Shown here in pieces: positions 53,696 to 64,000 of a stretch of 64,000 bases of DNA. This stretch comes from Panonychus citri (Eukaryota; Arthropoda; Arachnida; Trombidiformes; Tetranychidae). The stretch is from NCBI RefSeq assembly GCF_014898815.1, contig NW_026515534.1, positions 186,001 through 250,000 of the forward strand. Reading direction: 5' to 3'. Within the stretch, counting starts at the first letter, position 1. Each line of letters opens with the position of its first letter. The notes below the pieces were generated by a model, which did no database searches, was not told the origin of the DNA, and was given only the letters and a program-made list of their open reading frames with translations. Both the position numbers and the translations under genes were made by a program.

Positions 53696-56600
53696 GCACA
53701 GGTAAACAAAGAAACCCAATAATCCAGGTAAGTAAATGATTTAGATCAACAAAAGGTAAGTGACTGGTCCATGTTGCTTTTGGTGTTGATCAATTGATTC
53801 CTAAGGTGATTGGAAATAGATTGTTGAGTTTTAATGATGATATGAAATCGGATAAACAATTAGTCCGAGAACAGTTAAGCAATTTGAGCAAATGAGTAAA
53901 CAATTGAACAGAAATTCAAGTGAAAGTGAGAACAGGTAACTCATTATTGAATAAAAAGGTAAAAAGAAAGAAAAAGAAGAAGATGATGATGATGAAGATG
54001 AAAAGAAATCGATATAGTGAAAGAAAATAAGATTCAGTTACATGCAAGTTTCGTGAATAAGATTTTGGTGGTAATAGTGGAGAGAGAAAGAGGAAGAGAG
54101 GGAGCAGAAGAAAAGAAGATGAAGAAGATTGAGAAAACCAGAATAAGAGGTAAAAGAGTGTTGATTGAAATGGACAGGTCAATGTTGGTGAAATAGACTA
54201 GAAGAAGAGGGAGAAAGAAGAGAGAGAGAGTTGATGAAAAGTGAACTGGGAGTTTGATCTTCTCTTTATGTTTCTCTTTTTCTCTCTGGATTTTGTGAAA
54301 AGTATGATAACTTTCACTCCCAGTCTCCCTTTGGTACATTAGTGAGATCAAAGATAAAATAACTTGGAGGTAAAACTGGGAGTGAGTGAGAGAGAGAGAG
54401 AGAGAGATGATGATGATGACCTCAAGGACATGGAAGCCACTCCACCTGTCGAAGGCCTAGAACACGCTATCGATCCATTTTCTTTTATTTTTCTTCATCA
54501 TTATCATCATTTTCTACCTTTCACTATTCACTATTCCCTCTTCTCATCTTCCCCTACCTTTTTTCCTCTTCCTCACCTTCTCATCCATCTCTTTCTCCTC
54601 TCTCCCTTCTCATCATCATCATCTCTTTCTCTACACGGTTGCAATACTCCCAATTTTTTTTTCCATTCAGATTAAAATGATTAGAGTGAAATGAATGAAT
54701 AAACATTTATACAGATTGACAGGAACATTAAATTAGATGAATTATACATTCGAATGTGAAGAGAAAGAAAAAGAGAAACTCAAATCAATCGATAATAATA
54801 TTAGAATAATTTACATCATCTGTAGCCCATTTAACGCCTTAGAAGGTAAATAAGTTTAAATTTAAAGGTAATCAACGAATATGATTATAATTGTCAAGGT
54901 AAAAAGAGAAGAAGAAGAAGAGAGAAAAAAGTGAAAGCATCCATCCGTTTCCTCTTAATGGTTAAAAGATGATGAAAGAGTAATGACATTGAAAAGAAAA
55001 CAAGTTTAGATAATCAATCAAGTGAAAGAGAAGAAGAAGAAAAAAGTTAATTTCTTTTGGATTAAATGGTAACATTAACAGGAAAAAAAACACGAAAATC
55101 AGAAAAATAGACAAAACAACAATAAAGAGAATTTATTAATTGTAACAATTAACAAATTCAAATCAATTTTTATCGATAAAAATTCTTAATCTTAACTCCA
55201 TCTTTGGGGAAAAAGAAAAATTAATTTCAAAAGTAAATAAATTGATTCAGTTTCCATTTTATTAACTCATCATCACTTTAATTCAATCAATTGTTTACTT
55301 TTTGTCATCTTTATCTTTATCTTTATCTTGATGATTTAATAATTAATTCCTGGTGATTATCAGTTGATCAACATTAATTATTAATAATTTTCTTCATTTA
55401 ATTAGGGAGAAGATGAAAACAAATCAAGTTATGGTTTTCTCTTTGTGTCTTCACCTCTCCTATTACTTGTTGTTCACTTGATTGAGACAAAAAGAGAGGG
55501 AAAGAAAGAGAGATGAGAATGGTAATCAATTTGAGTGATTTTATCTCTCTAACAAAAGAATATTTTTGTTGTTCCAACTCAATTTATTCATTCTACTCAA
55601 GGTTATCCCTATTTCTCTCTTTCTCTCTCTCTCTCTCACAATTGGTGATTAATTTATTTTCTATTATTATTAATTCACTAATAGTCACATTCTTCCTCGT
55701 TCTTTAACCAACCAACTCAAGCGAATTAACTCTCATTACACCATCATCATCATCTCCATTTACACTCTTCTGTTTTTCTTTTCTCTTTTTTTTCTCTCTT
55801 CTTCTTTTCTGTTAAGAAGAGAACATGTTTTTATTCTATTCTCTTTCTGGTAAACCCAATGAATGTGCAACAGAAAAAAAAGGTATTTCATCATTTGGTG
55901 AGAAGAAAAGACAAAAATCGATAATCAACCTAAAAATCTATGGAAACTCATCCGCATGCTTGGTATTCTTGTTGGTTTTCATGTTCCGGCCCTTCCCTTT
56001 TTCCTTTTACCAGGTCAAGTTTAATTCCCTATGTGAATATTTTATTGCTGTAAATGTTTTTCCAATCGAGTCCAAGGTCAATTAATCGGGAGCCTAGTAA
56101 TTAATTTTCTGATGGTTGTTAAGGGTAAACGTTTCCCTATTTAATTTCCATCGCCATCATCATCATCATCATCATCATCTCTGTGTAAACAATTTATCAT
56201 CATCATCATCATCATCAAAAGTGACACACAAACTGATCAAACAAAACAACAAACAAAAATGCTACAATCAGATGACAACCTAGTGCCTTTAATTTGATGC
56301 TCTAATTTTCTTGTTCTTTTTCTTTCAATATTATCATTTAATTGTGAATTGATTACTTAATACCAACCCCCACATTGAATTGAATTGAATTAATGATCAA
56401 CATATTGTCTCTCTCATTGTTGGATAATAAATTATGATCTTGTTGATGATGACACATCAAGTGGCGATTGCGAGAAGGTGATAATAATAAGGTAAACAAT
56501 TTGGTGCGTTTATAATGATACAATGATGATGATTGTCAAAATTAACAATAATAATAATAATAATAATAGTGATAGTGATCAAGTTAATTGTTACAATGGT

Positions 56601-56791
56601 ATTTTTGATTTAATTGTGCAACGTCAGCCAAAAGTATTGATGGAAAAGACTTGAAAAAGAAAAGTAAATAATACCAAATGAAAAACAATGTGAATCTATG
56701 GTTAGTGAATTTATATATTTTTCTTATGGAAACAAATTACTATTGAACAAATTTTCCTTAAATCATCATCAAAATTGATCACAAATCTAAA
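53696..56791. other. Long divergent upstream region with simple repeats
   Basis: No convincing gene in 3.1 kb. It holds purine-rich blocks (53950-54240, 54900-55120), a (ga)n tract followed by (atg)n at about 54383-54418, pyrimidine-rich blocks (54480-54650, 55600-55640, 55765-55815), (atc)n tracts at about 56152-56215 and (aat)n at about 56549-56569. Open frames here are low-complexity shadows. It is likely regulatory and 5' UTR sequence for the flanking genes. Confidence 0.6.
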
Positions 56792-59044
56792 ATGAGTTGT
56801 GGTTATCTTTTACTTGCCAATGGTAAATGGAGATCACCCAAGTTCCGTTATACTCGTAAATCTACCAGGAAACAAGAAGGATCAACAACAACATCATCAC
56901 CAGTTTCTGTTACTTCATCTTCATCAATTGATGGATCAACTCGTAAATTACCTCGATTAAAGGAGATCATCTCAGAGGAAGATAATGCCGACGATGAGGC
57001 TTGTTTACAATCCTCTCCTGGCCCCAGGCTATGTCATCATTTACTCTCATCATCTGATCGTCAAACCCTATCATCATCATCAGCTTCTTTAAACGGAAAT
57101 CATCGTCATCATCATAACAATCTTACCTCGAATACTGATTTAAATCCTCCTCCACCTTACCTTTCATCTTCCTCATCACCCGCTCCTTTAGATAAATACA
57201 ATGGAGTCTATTTTGGCCTTTTATTGGCCGGTGTGGGGTTTCTACTTCCTTATAACTCTTTCGTCATTGCTGTTGACTATTTTCAAGATCATTTTCCGGG
57301 AACATCGATCATGTTTGACATCTCATTTGTTTACATTCTTTCTGCTTGTTTAGCTGTTTTCATTAACAATCTTCTGGTTGAAATTGTTCCCCTTTTTTGG
57401 CGAATCAATTTTGGTTATTTTCTATCCTTTGGAACCCTAACAGCAATCGCTATATTTGAGATCGCTTATTGTCCCTTCACTCAGGCCACTTCATATTCAG
57501 TTATACTTTACGCGGTTGGAATCATTGCTTTCGGTTGTACCATTCAACAGTCATCATTTTATGGATACACTTCAATGTTACCCACTCGTTACACTCAAGC
57601 AGTAATGACCGGAGAATCAGCGGCCGGTCTAATTGTATCTGTTAATCGTATAATAACCAAATTAATTTTCTCCGATGAGCGTATTAATACTCTTATATTT
57701 TTTGGTCTCTCAATTGGACTAATTGGTTGTTGTATTGTTATACATAATTACCTACAGAAAACTTCATTTGTTAGATATTATATTGAAATTTGCTCTAAAC
57801 CACGTTCATCTCTTAGAGAGACACATAAACCATCGTCCACCCTCACAACAGAACAAGATGCTCGAGTAAAAGATACACTTGAAGGAGATGCTCGAGGTCT
57901 TACCGAAGGATTATCTTTGGTAGATTATTTAGAAACGGATCAAAGGAGTACATCACTTTTAGGAACTTCTTTGGTTCCATTAGGATCACCGATTATGTCT
58001 ACTGATGATTATAAGAAACGCCGATGGGTTGCACATTCAGATTCAACTGAATTTGATATGCCCTTTGGAATAGATGAAGAGGATTTAGCAAATTATGTTC
58101 CTCCAGTTTTACCCGAACCTTCATGGAAACGTGAAGCTCAAACATTAAATGTTTCTACCAATACCAATTCCGCTTCAACCTCAAAGAAAAGTGTTCTTTC
58201 AACATTTAATGACAAAAGAAAATGGAAAACTGGATTGAATGAGCTAAGTGATCCAATCAGCTGGAATTCCGATGGTGATTTAATCGAAGAGATTGTCGAT
58301 GAAGACGCTAAGCTAGAAATTGCCCCACCGACACCATCGTCCGTCACCTACAAAGAGTCTTCATCCTCTGGACTGATTTCTAATCTTAATCCTCGTTCTT
58401 GGTTAACCAGCTACAGATGGAAAATCTGGAAAAAACGATTAATGAGCGGAATTCAAGTGCGATTAAGAACAAGCCGATTAATTTGGCCTTACATGGTCTC
58501 TATTTGCATGGCATATATGGTTACTCTTTCTCTTTTCCCTGGAATTGAAGCTGAAATAGTTAACTGTTCCCTTGCAAGTTGGATGCCAGTTATTCTGATG
58601 GCAACTTTTAATCTAACCGATTTTATCGGTAAAATTGTGGCATCATTTGCATATAATCTCAAACCAATTCATCTAATTTTAATTTCCTCCATTCGATTCA
58701 TCTTAATCCCTTGTTTTGCTCTATGTGTTTCTCCTCGTTTATCACCCGTCTTCCGGTCAATCTTTTGGCCATTATTTTTCTCATCTATCCTTGGATTCAC
58801 TAATGGAATTGTTGGTTCTTTACCCATGATTTTGGCTCCTTCACGAGTAAATTACAAACTTAAAGAGTTGACAGGAAATCTAATGACACTTTCATATTCA
58901 TTAGGCCTGACAAGTGGATCAGCTGCTGCCTATTTGATTGATTATATTCTCGGTCCACCTTTAGCTAATCCAACAGCCGAACTGTGTATTCCATCAATCA
59001 ATCAATTAAATGGTAGTTCATCAAATTATGTTATCAGTAAATAG
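56792..59044 (+). CDS. SLC29A4: Equilibrative nucleoside/monoamine transporter, ENT4-like
   Basis: 750 residues in one exon. After a low-complexity cytoplasmic N-terminus (about 1-135) comes the ENT fold: Tyr-Asn-Gly-Val-Tyr-Phe-Gly-Leu-Leu-Leu-Ala-Gly-Val-Gly-Phe-Leu-Leu-Pro-Tyr-Asn-Ser-Phe is the ENT4 TM1 signature, followed by Gln-Gln-Ser-Ser-Phe-Tyr-Gly and Arg-Tyr-Thr-Gln-Ala-Val-Met-Thr-Gly-Glu-Ser. Six helices, a loop of about 220 residues, then five more helices fit the 11-TM family. Human ENT4 (PMAT) has about 530 residues; the extra length is the N-terminus and the central loop. It moves monoamines, organic cations and adenosine across the plasma membrane. The orthology call rests on TM1-TM6; substrate is inferred. 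Confidence 0.92.
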   Translation: MSCGYLLLANGKWRSPKFRYTRKSTRKQEGSTTTSSPVSVTSSSSIDGSTRKLPRLKEIISEEDNADDEACLQSSPGPRLCHHLLSSSDRQTLSSSSASLNGNHRHHHNNLTSNTDLNPPPPYLSSSSSPAPLDKYNGVYFGLLLAGVGFLLPYNSFVIAVDYFQDHFPGTSIMFDISFVYILSACLAVFINNLLVEIVPLFWRINFGYFLSFGTLTAIAIFEIAYCPFTQATSYSVILYAVGIIAFGCTIQQSSFYGYTSMLPTRYTQAVMTGESAAGLIVSVNRIITKLIFSDERINTLIFFGLSIGLIGCCIVIHNYLQKTSFVRYYIEICSKPRSSLRETHKPSSTLTTEQDARVKDTLEGDARGLTEGLSLVDYLETDQRSTSLLGTSLVPLGSPIMSTDDYKKRRWVAHSDSTEFDMPFGIDEEDLANYVPPVLPEPSWKREAQTLNVSTNTNSASTSKKSVLSTFNDKRKWKTGLNELSDPISWNSDGDLIEEIVDEDAKLEIAPPTPSSVTYKESSSSGLISNLNPRSWLTSYRWKIWKKRLMSGIQVRLRTSRLIWPYMVSICMAYMVTLSLFPGIEAEIVNCSLASWMPVILMATFNLTDFIGKIVASFAYNLKPIHLILISSIRFILIPCFALCVSPRLSPVFRSIFWPLFFSSILGFTNGIVGSLPMILAPSRVNYKLKELTGNLMTLSYSLGLTSGSAAAYLIDYILGPPLANPTAELCIPSINQLNGSSSNYVISK

Positions 59045-60078
59045 CATGAAAAAACAGCTCACTAAAATCAAATATGAATCAATTTACACTATGTTTACAT
59101 TCTGGTATTGTAAATATCATAACTCCCTCTCTCACTCTCACTCTCTCTCTCTCTGTAAATAATCATAATCTATGAACCTCTGGTCAGTCAATGATTTAGT
59201 GGACCAAGAGTCATGTATTGTATGATTGAACTTGAACTAAATCTTGTCAACAATGTAAATGTGATCAATGCAATTATTAATTGTACCTCAGGTACCCCAC
59301 AAATGGAAACAATTTAAGACTGGAAACAAACCAAATCTCACAATTAATTAATTATTCAAATTTGTTTCAATTAACCCAAATCTCGTTGTCTAATCTGGTT
59401 GTTTTTTCCTCATTTCTTCCAATCATCAATGATGAAAAAAAAGAAGCAAAAATTGCTTGTCAACAACTATTCGTATTCTTCCAATTGTACAAAATGATTT
59501 TAATTTTGAGACAAAATCAAATAAATACTATCAAAACAATCAAATTAAATTATTCAGTCAATTAAATTAACCTTAGCAAACAATTAGAATATAAATTCAG
59601 CTCAATGCTAAAATATTTCCTCAATTAAATGAGAAAAAGTGAAATCTGATCCATACAACAAATGAGAAAATACCGACCTTATTAATACCCAATGCAAATG
59701 GATAGAGAAGTTTAATTGTCAACATGGAAAATTAAATCAACAAATTAACGATTGATTATCTTTTAATTTATCATTAATAATAAATTAACGAGGAACCCAT
59801 TAAGTGATAATGGATTATTTTAATGGCTTTGAAATCTTTCATGGTTATTATTGATTCTGAGTTTCGTGTTTATGTTTGGAGAGAAAATGGAATCAGCCAA
59901 TTTATTAATTGTGATCAAATCTCCAACTAATTGTTATTATTTAGAGCTACTTTGTCCATAGAAAATACGAGATTAAGTGAATCCGATTCGTGATTGATTC
60001 TATTTGATCTTCTTTTGGATGAATTCGTAAATGCCTGAAGGCAAATTCGTTGACTCTGAAGTGTTTCACTTATGTGAA
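59045..60078. other. Intergenic region
   Basis: Transporter 3' flank with a (ct)n tract at about 59123-59155, then AT-rich sequence. No gene supported. Confidence 0.5.
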
Positions 60079-61272
60079 TCATTGTTGATTTTTTTTTCGA
60101 TTAATCACTTTTTGGATAAGTTCTGCTCCTAATAACAATTGATTTATAACCGATATACCAAACCAAGTACTGAGAACACTTCCAACAAATATTACATACT
60201 CGCTGAAAGTTTGATTTGGATGTTCAGTCATAATCGCATCGGGTGTATCAGGCTGTAAGGAGATTGCTAAGTATTGAAGGTCAGAATGCTCAGAACTCAT
60301 ATCAATGTACGTTTTGTAATCGATTGATGAACATTCATTGTATCGAGATCTAGATAGACAGTCGAGGTAAACTTTCCTGGGTAGAGACGATTCATCAAAC
60401 GAAAATTTCAAATGTCCAGGATGAAGACCGAAAGGTTGGACAGTCGCATGGAATAGACTTGCGTTTGGTGCGTTTAACATGGCATCATTCAAACACTGTT
60501 CCATTGTTACCTGTCTATTGTAGTCGACACAATGAGACTCATATGGTGATGGAAGTAAGTTTGTCGTGTACTTGGTGAATTCAATTCGCATTAATGTGGC
60601 CATTGAAGGTTTCAGATTGATTAGCTTATATCGATCGAATCTACTGTCGATTTTAGTATTGGGGTGGCTCAGGCGAATCCCGAAAGATGTAATGTTAAAA
60701 GAAAATCCGACTGAAGCGAAAGGAGAAAAATGTTTCATTAGATCAGAAGTTTTCGTTTTTATTGGAGTCGAATTATTCAAACATGAAAGTCTCATGAATA
60801 CTTTTTGTGCGTTGAAATATCGCTCGAGGCTACAAAATTTATCGGCCCAATTTATTTCCACAGAGCTGATAGTAACTGACATTAAGGCCTGTTCTGTGAA
60901 ATCGATGGTCAATTTTTCGATATCTCCAACTGTTAGATAATCTTCCAGGTCGAAGTTGAAACTTGTCGATGCTGTTAATAAGTTTTGACATTTTTCTTCA
61001 ATAGTGTCAATCGTTAAATTGGTAACAACACCGCTTTGCTCACATAGATCAATCACTAATTCAGGATACTTAGCTTTGAATGCTGTGAGGTTCAAGACAC
61101 GTAGAACAGGTATAGCGAAATCTATGGCTGGAAATTCAATAACACCCGGGGGCTTAAAAACTGTTTCAATACGAACTTGAAATTGGAAAAAAGAATCACT
61201 TAAGTAATACAACTGATAGAAACAACCAGAGAAACACAATAAATAGAAATATAGTGACCTCATAATTGACAT
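60079..61272 (-). CDS. Degenerin/ENaC-family sodium channel subunit
   Basis: 397 residues in one exon. A very short cytoplasmic N-terminus leads into membrane segment 1 (about 8-30). The extracellular domain has at least eight Cys and several Asn-x-Ser/Thr sites. Membrane segment 2 (about 355-385) contains Gly-Ser-Val-Leu-Ser-Thr-Trp-Phe-Gly-Ile-Ser, which lines up with the Gly-x-Ser-type selectivity region of ENaC/DEG channels. It is shorter than typical family members (500-650), and the His-Gly motif before segment 1 is missing, so an upstream exon may exist. Family members serve salt, acid, mechanical or chemical sensing; spider mites have many. The start could be either ATG at 61272 or 61263. 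Confidence 0.85.
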   Translation of the reverse strand: MSIMRSLYFYLLCFSGCFYQLYYLSDSFFQFQVRIETVFKPPGVIEFPAIDFAIPVLRVLNLTAFKAKYPELVIDLCEQSGVVTNLTIDTIEEKCQNLLTASTSFNFDLEDYLTVGDIEKLTIDFTEQALMSVTISSVEINWADKFCSLERYFNAQKVFMRLSCLNNSTPIKTKTSDLMKHFSPFASVGFSFNITSFGIRLSHPNTKIDSRFDRYKLINLKPSMATLMRIEFTKYTTNLLPSPYESHCVDYNRQVTMEQCLNDAMLNAPNASLFHATVQPFGLHPGHLKFSFDESSLPRKVYLDCLSRSRYNECSSIDYKTYIDMSSEHSDLQYLAISLQPDTPDAIMTEHPNQTFSEYVIFVGSVLSTWFGISVINQLLLGAELIQKVINRKKNQQ

Positions 61273-61977
61273 ATTCTAATTCAGTATAAAGGTAAATTCG
61301 AAGTTGTAACCAAGTTGATCGAATAGTTAATCAAATGTTCGCGATCATTTCAATTTTCTCTCCTTCAAAGTTACGCGTGTGCCTTAGCGAATCAAACCCT
61401 TTTCTCTCCATAGAAATCAGATATTATTCTGATAAGAATTTGAAGTAAAAATATAAATAGAGTTTGAGATAAAAGTTAAGTGTTCTATGGACTTCGAACT
61501 AGAGGAACAGTTCATTCTCGAAATGATTGAAAAAGTCGATAGATCAGAATTCGGTTGGAAAAAAAATGAATTTAACAATATATAAAAACAGAATTACATT
61601 TTCTTCCAATATATTTAGCCTTAGGAAACGATTGAAATGTCATTTGAAATCAACATTGAGAAAAAAGTTCCATTGAGAGATTATTACAAAATTAAAGAAA
61701 AAATTGATCACTTTTGATGGTAAAAAAAAACACAATTAAGGGGAAAAAAGAATTAATTAATTCGTTAGCATTTAAATTAATTGTAACGATTCAATTTAGA
61801 TGATGTTCATTAAATGAGACCTGGAATGATGAGAATGAGATGAGTTGATTTGGGTGAATGATCATGATGATTAGCAGAAAAATGAGATAAAAATTAATGA
61901 AATCGGTGATGATGATGATTAGTTTTGCAAATGATTAGGATGAATTTGCATAATGATGATGATTCTTATGGATATGA
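61273..61977. other. Intergenic region
   Basis: AT-rich, no gene. The left part is upstream of the ENaC gene, the right part is 3' flank of the Gln-rich gene with gatgat repeats. Confidence 0.45.
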
Positions 61978-64000
61978 TTATGATTTATAGACACCATGAG
62001 GTTCGGGTGCGTTGAAGGCCATTTGCTGTCGCTGTGCGTTCATTCGTGACTTGTCAAATAAAAGTAAAACTACTCTTCCAGATCCTTGGGGCTGTTCAAC
62101 GGCTCGAATGTCACTTGTTGCTGATGGTGATGGTGAATCGTATTGTGAATTGGTTCGAAGTCCATAGGCTCCCATAGCGTCGGGTGTTATTGCCATTTGA
62201 TCTTCTTCATCGTCAAAAATGGGACTATTCGAACTGGCCGAATACGATGGATATGAATCGGGTGATGATTGTTGTTGATTCTGTGCTGGTGAAGAGGGGA
62301 AATTAAAACCTTGAGATGGTCGAGATCGAGCAATTGAAGCGGGTGAAGGAGGTAAACCTTGGGTTAAAGGTAAACTTTTAGGTGATTGTTGTTGTTGTTG
62401 TTGAGATTTCATTGGAAATGAATGAAATGAAGGTGATGGTGATTTAGATGAACCAGGGGGAGATAATGCTGGAAGGTAGGATGTTGATGGATTGGAGAGT
62501 AAACTCTTTGTGTTTAATTGTGGCCTAACTTGACCTTTAACTTCTTGTTGGTGTTGTTGTTGAGTGGGAGCAGAAAAGGTTGAGTATTCAGAGTTTGGTA
62601 ATTTTCGATTAGATGATTTAGTTGATTGTGCTAATTGTGATCGACCTGATTTAGTTCTGTAGGTTGGAATTACCAAAGCAACATTAGGATCTCGAACTTG
62701 AGTTGATTTAGTTGGTAGAGGGTTTGAAAGAGTGGACTGTTCATCCACTTGTTGACCACTAAAACCAGAACTTTGCTGACCACCTTTTACTCCTGAAGAT
62801 GATGATGATGGCGATGGTGGTGCTGATTTAACACCTGAATTGTATCCACGATCAGATTGAACTTGTTGAACAGGAGCAACAGGAACATTTGCTGCTTGGA
62901 ATCCTGAGCTGAATCCATCGTCTGAACTTTGCATTTGTTGTTGCGGAGGAGCGGAACCTTTGACAGAGGCGGAAAATGAAGCGAATGCTGGTTGTGAGGA
63001 TGGATAAGAATCAACCTGTTGTTGTTGTTGTTGTTTTGGTGGTTGAACTGGACTTCGTTGTCCACCCTTGACACCATCAGATGAGCTTTGGTAAGAATTA
63101 GATTCATAACCTGATGAAGTTTGTTGAACAGTTGGAGCAACAAAAGCTGATGAATAACCAAAAGCGATTGGTTGTTGTTGTTGCTGTTGAGTTGGTGGTC
63201 CAGAACCTTTGACCGACGATGGTGATTGATAGTCAGAGTTATCAGAATCTTGAGAAACAGATTGATAGTTTGATTGACCTCGTCCACCTTTGGTAGATTG
63301 TAAATTATTGAAGCCTAAATCAGCTTGAGTTTGTGGCTGTTGTTGTTCTGGTTGAGATTGTTGCTGGACAGGAGACGATTGGAAATTATTGTAACCAGAG
63401 TCAACTGATTGTTGTTGTTGATTAGAGTACGAATCGGAAGCTCCTTTAGTTGATTGAAATTCTGAGGAGAAACCAGGAGATTGTTGGAAAGCTCGAGCAG
63501 CTTTAACAGGAGCTTGAAGAGCAGCAGAATAACTTGATTTGACATTTTCTTGGGTCGATTGACTTGACCCTTTCACTGGAGATTGTGATTGCTTTTGTTC
63601 ATCATCAGTTGATTGTTGTTGTTGTTGTGGTTGATTTCTTTCACCTTTGATCGGTGATTGTTGGAAACCTTTGGTTGAATAACTGGATGGCGATTGGACA
63701 GATTTAGTATTTTAACCGGCGATTGGAAATTACTTGGATAACCATTATCGTAAGTTGATTGTTGTTGATTTCCCTTTACACTAGATGGTGATAATTGTTG
63801 TGGTCTTCCACCTTTGATTGCTCCACCGGTGGGATAACCAGATGATGTTTCAACAGGTAATTGTTGAGGTTTTACTGGTGATGCTGATTTAGTTGAAAAT
63901 CGTTGGACTGGTGATTTTAATCCAGATAATGATCCTGATTGTTGATCTTTTGATCCAGTTTGAGGTAATTGTGAATTCTGTTCATATGAAGGTTGTGATT
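61978..64000 (-). CDS. Gln/Ser/Pro-rich repetitive protein, 5' partial, one frame break
   Basis: The minus-strand frame is open from 63694 or so to the stop at 61978, and the window-edge part (64000 to about 63706) is open in another frame. One missing base in an A/T run near 63706 joins them, so the gene probably runs past the window edge. The protein is a loose repeat of 25-40 residues ending in Val/Ile/Thr-Lys-Gly(-Gly), with Tyr-x-Ser/Asn and poly-Gln tracts (for example around 62385, 63020, 63175). The C-terminal 35 residues are ordinary (Arg-Val-Val-Leu-Leu-Leu-Phe-Asp-Lys-Ser-Arg). No known domain seen. It could be a secreted structural (cuticle- or silk-like) or a nuclear low-complexity protein; I cannot decide. 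Confidence 0.7.

Noticed and set aside
54034..54675. Leu/Ser/Phe-rich open frames on both strands
   Set aside because: They are translations of purine/pyrimidine simple sequence; no conserved content.
59281..59565. 94-codon open frame downstream of the transporter
   Set aside because: The frame opens with TTG, not ATG at its stated start, and has no recognisable motif or repeat of the neighbours.

Overview
The window looks like nuclear DNA of a mite, most probably a spider mite (Tetranychus or a close relative). It is AT-rich with short GT-AG introns. It carries cytosolic UDP-glycosyltransferases that have neither signal peptide nor C-terminal membrane anchor (the type known in spider mites as an ancient transfer from bacteria), tandem gustatory receptors, a degenerin/ENaC-type channel, an ionotropic-receptor-like family, a carboxyl/cholinesterase and GMC oxidoreductase remnants. 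Housekeeping genes (BRAP, DCAF13, SLC29A4-like) are clearly animal. The species name is inference.

Left part (1-26.7 kb) is an accessory region built from scrambled gene pieces: ionotropic-receptor-like fragments in both orientations, LysM-domain (LYSMD3/4-like) fragments, two GMC oxidoreductase pseudogenes and a gustatory-receptor fragment. The GMC-receptor-LysM-receptor module occurs twice (3.8-5.8 kb and 17.5-26.6 kb). The second copy is split by a three-LTR, two-body retrotransposon (19242-25342) that encodes only Gag and protease; the first copy keeps the empty insertion site. Embedded here are a two-exon DM9 gene (6.3-7.05 kb), a two-exon UGT (7.8-9.2 kb), a carboxylesterase (12.3-13.8 kb) enclosed by inverted repeats of about 1.37 kb, and DCAF13 (15.9-17.3 kb) with frame breaks.

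Middle part (27-46 kb): two tandem UGT genes (27.1-28.5 intact; 40.0-41.5 with a one-base frame break) are separated by a 10-kb Ty3/gypsy-type element on the minus strand (28942-38986, 4-bp target duplication) that carries an extra third coding region. Two paralogous two-exon gustatory receptors follow, with an apparently intact DD37D mariner-type transposon (43028-44277) between them.

Right part (46.6-64 kb) is ordinary gene territory: BRAP, a nine-exon Cys-loop channel subunit, an unrecognised single-pass membrane protein, an SLC29A4-like transporter, an ENaC-type channel and a Gln-rich repetitive protein running off the window end.

The genes do not form an operon. The detoxification genes (UGTs, esterase) and chemosensory genes (GR, IR-like, ENaC) are the kinds that expand in herbivorous mites, and here they sit among mobile elements and gene fragments. 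Many frame breaks are contractions of one- to three-base repeats, so part of the apparent decay may be consensus error. All comparisons were made by eye; no alignment or search was run.
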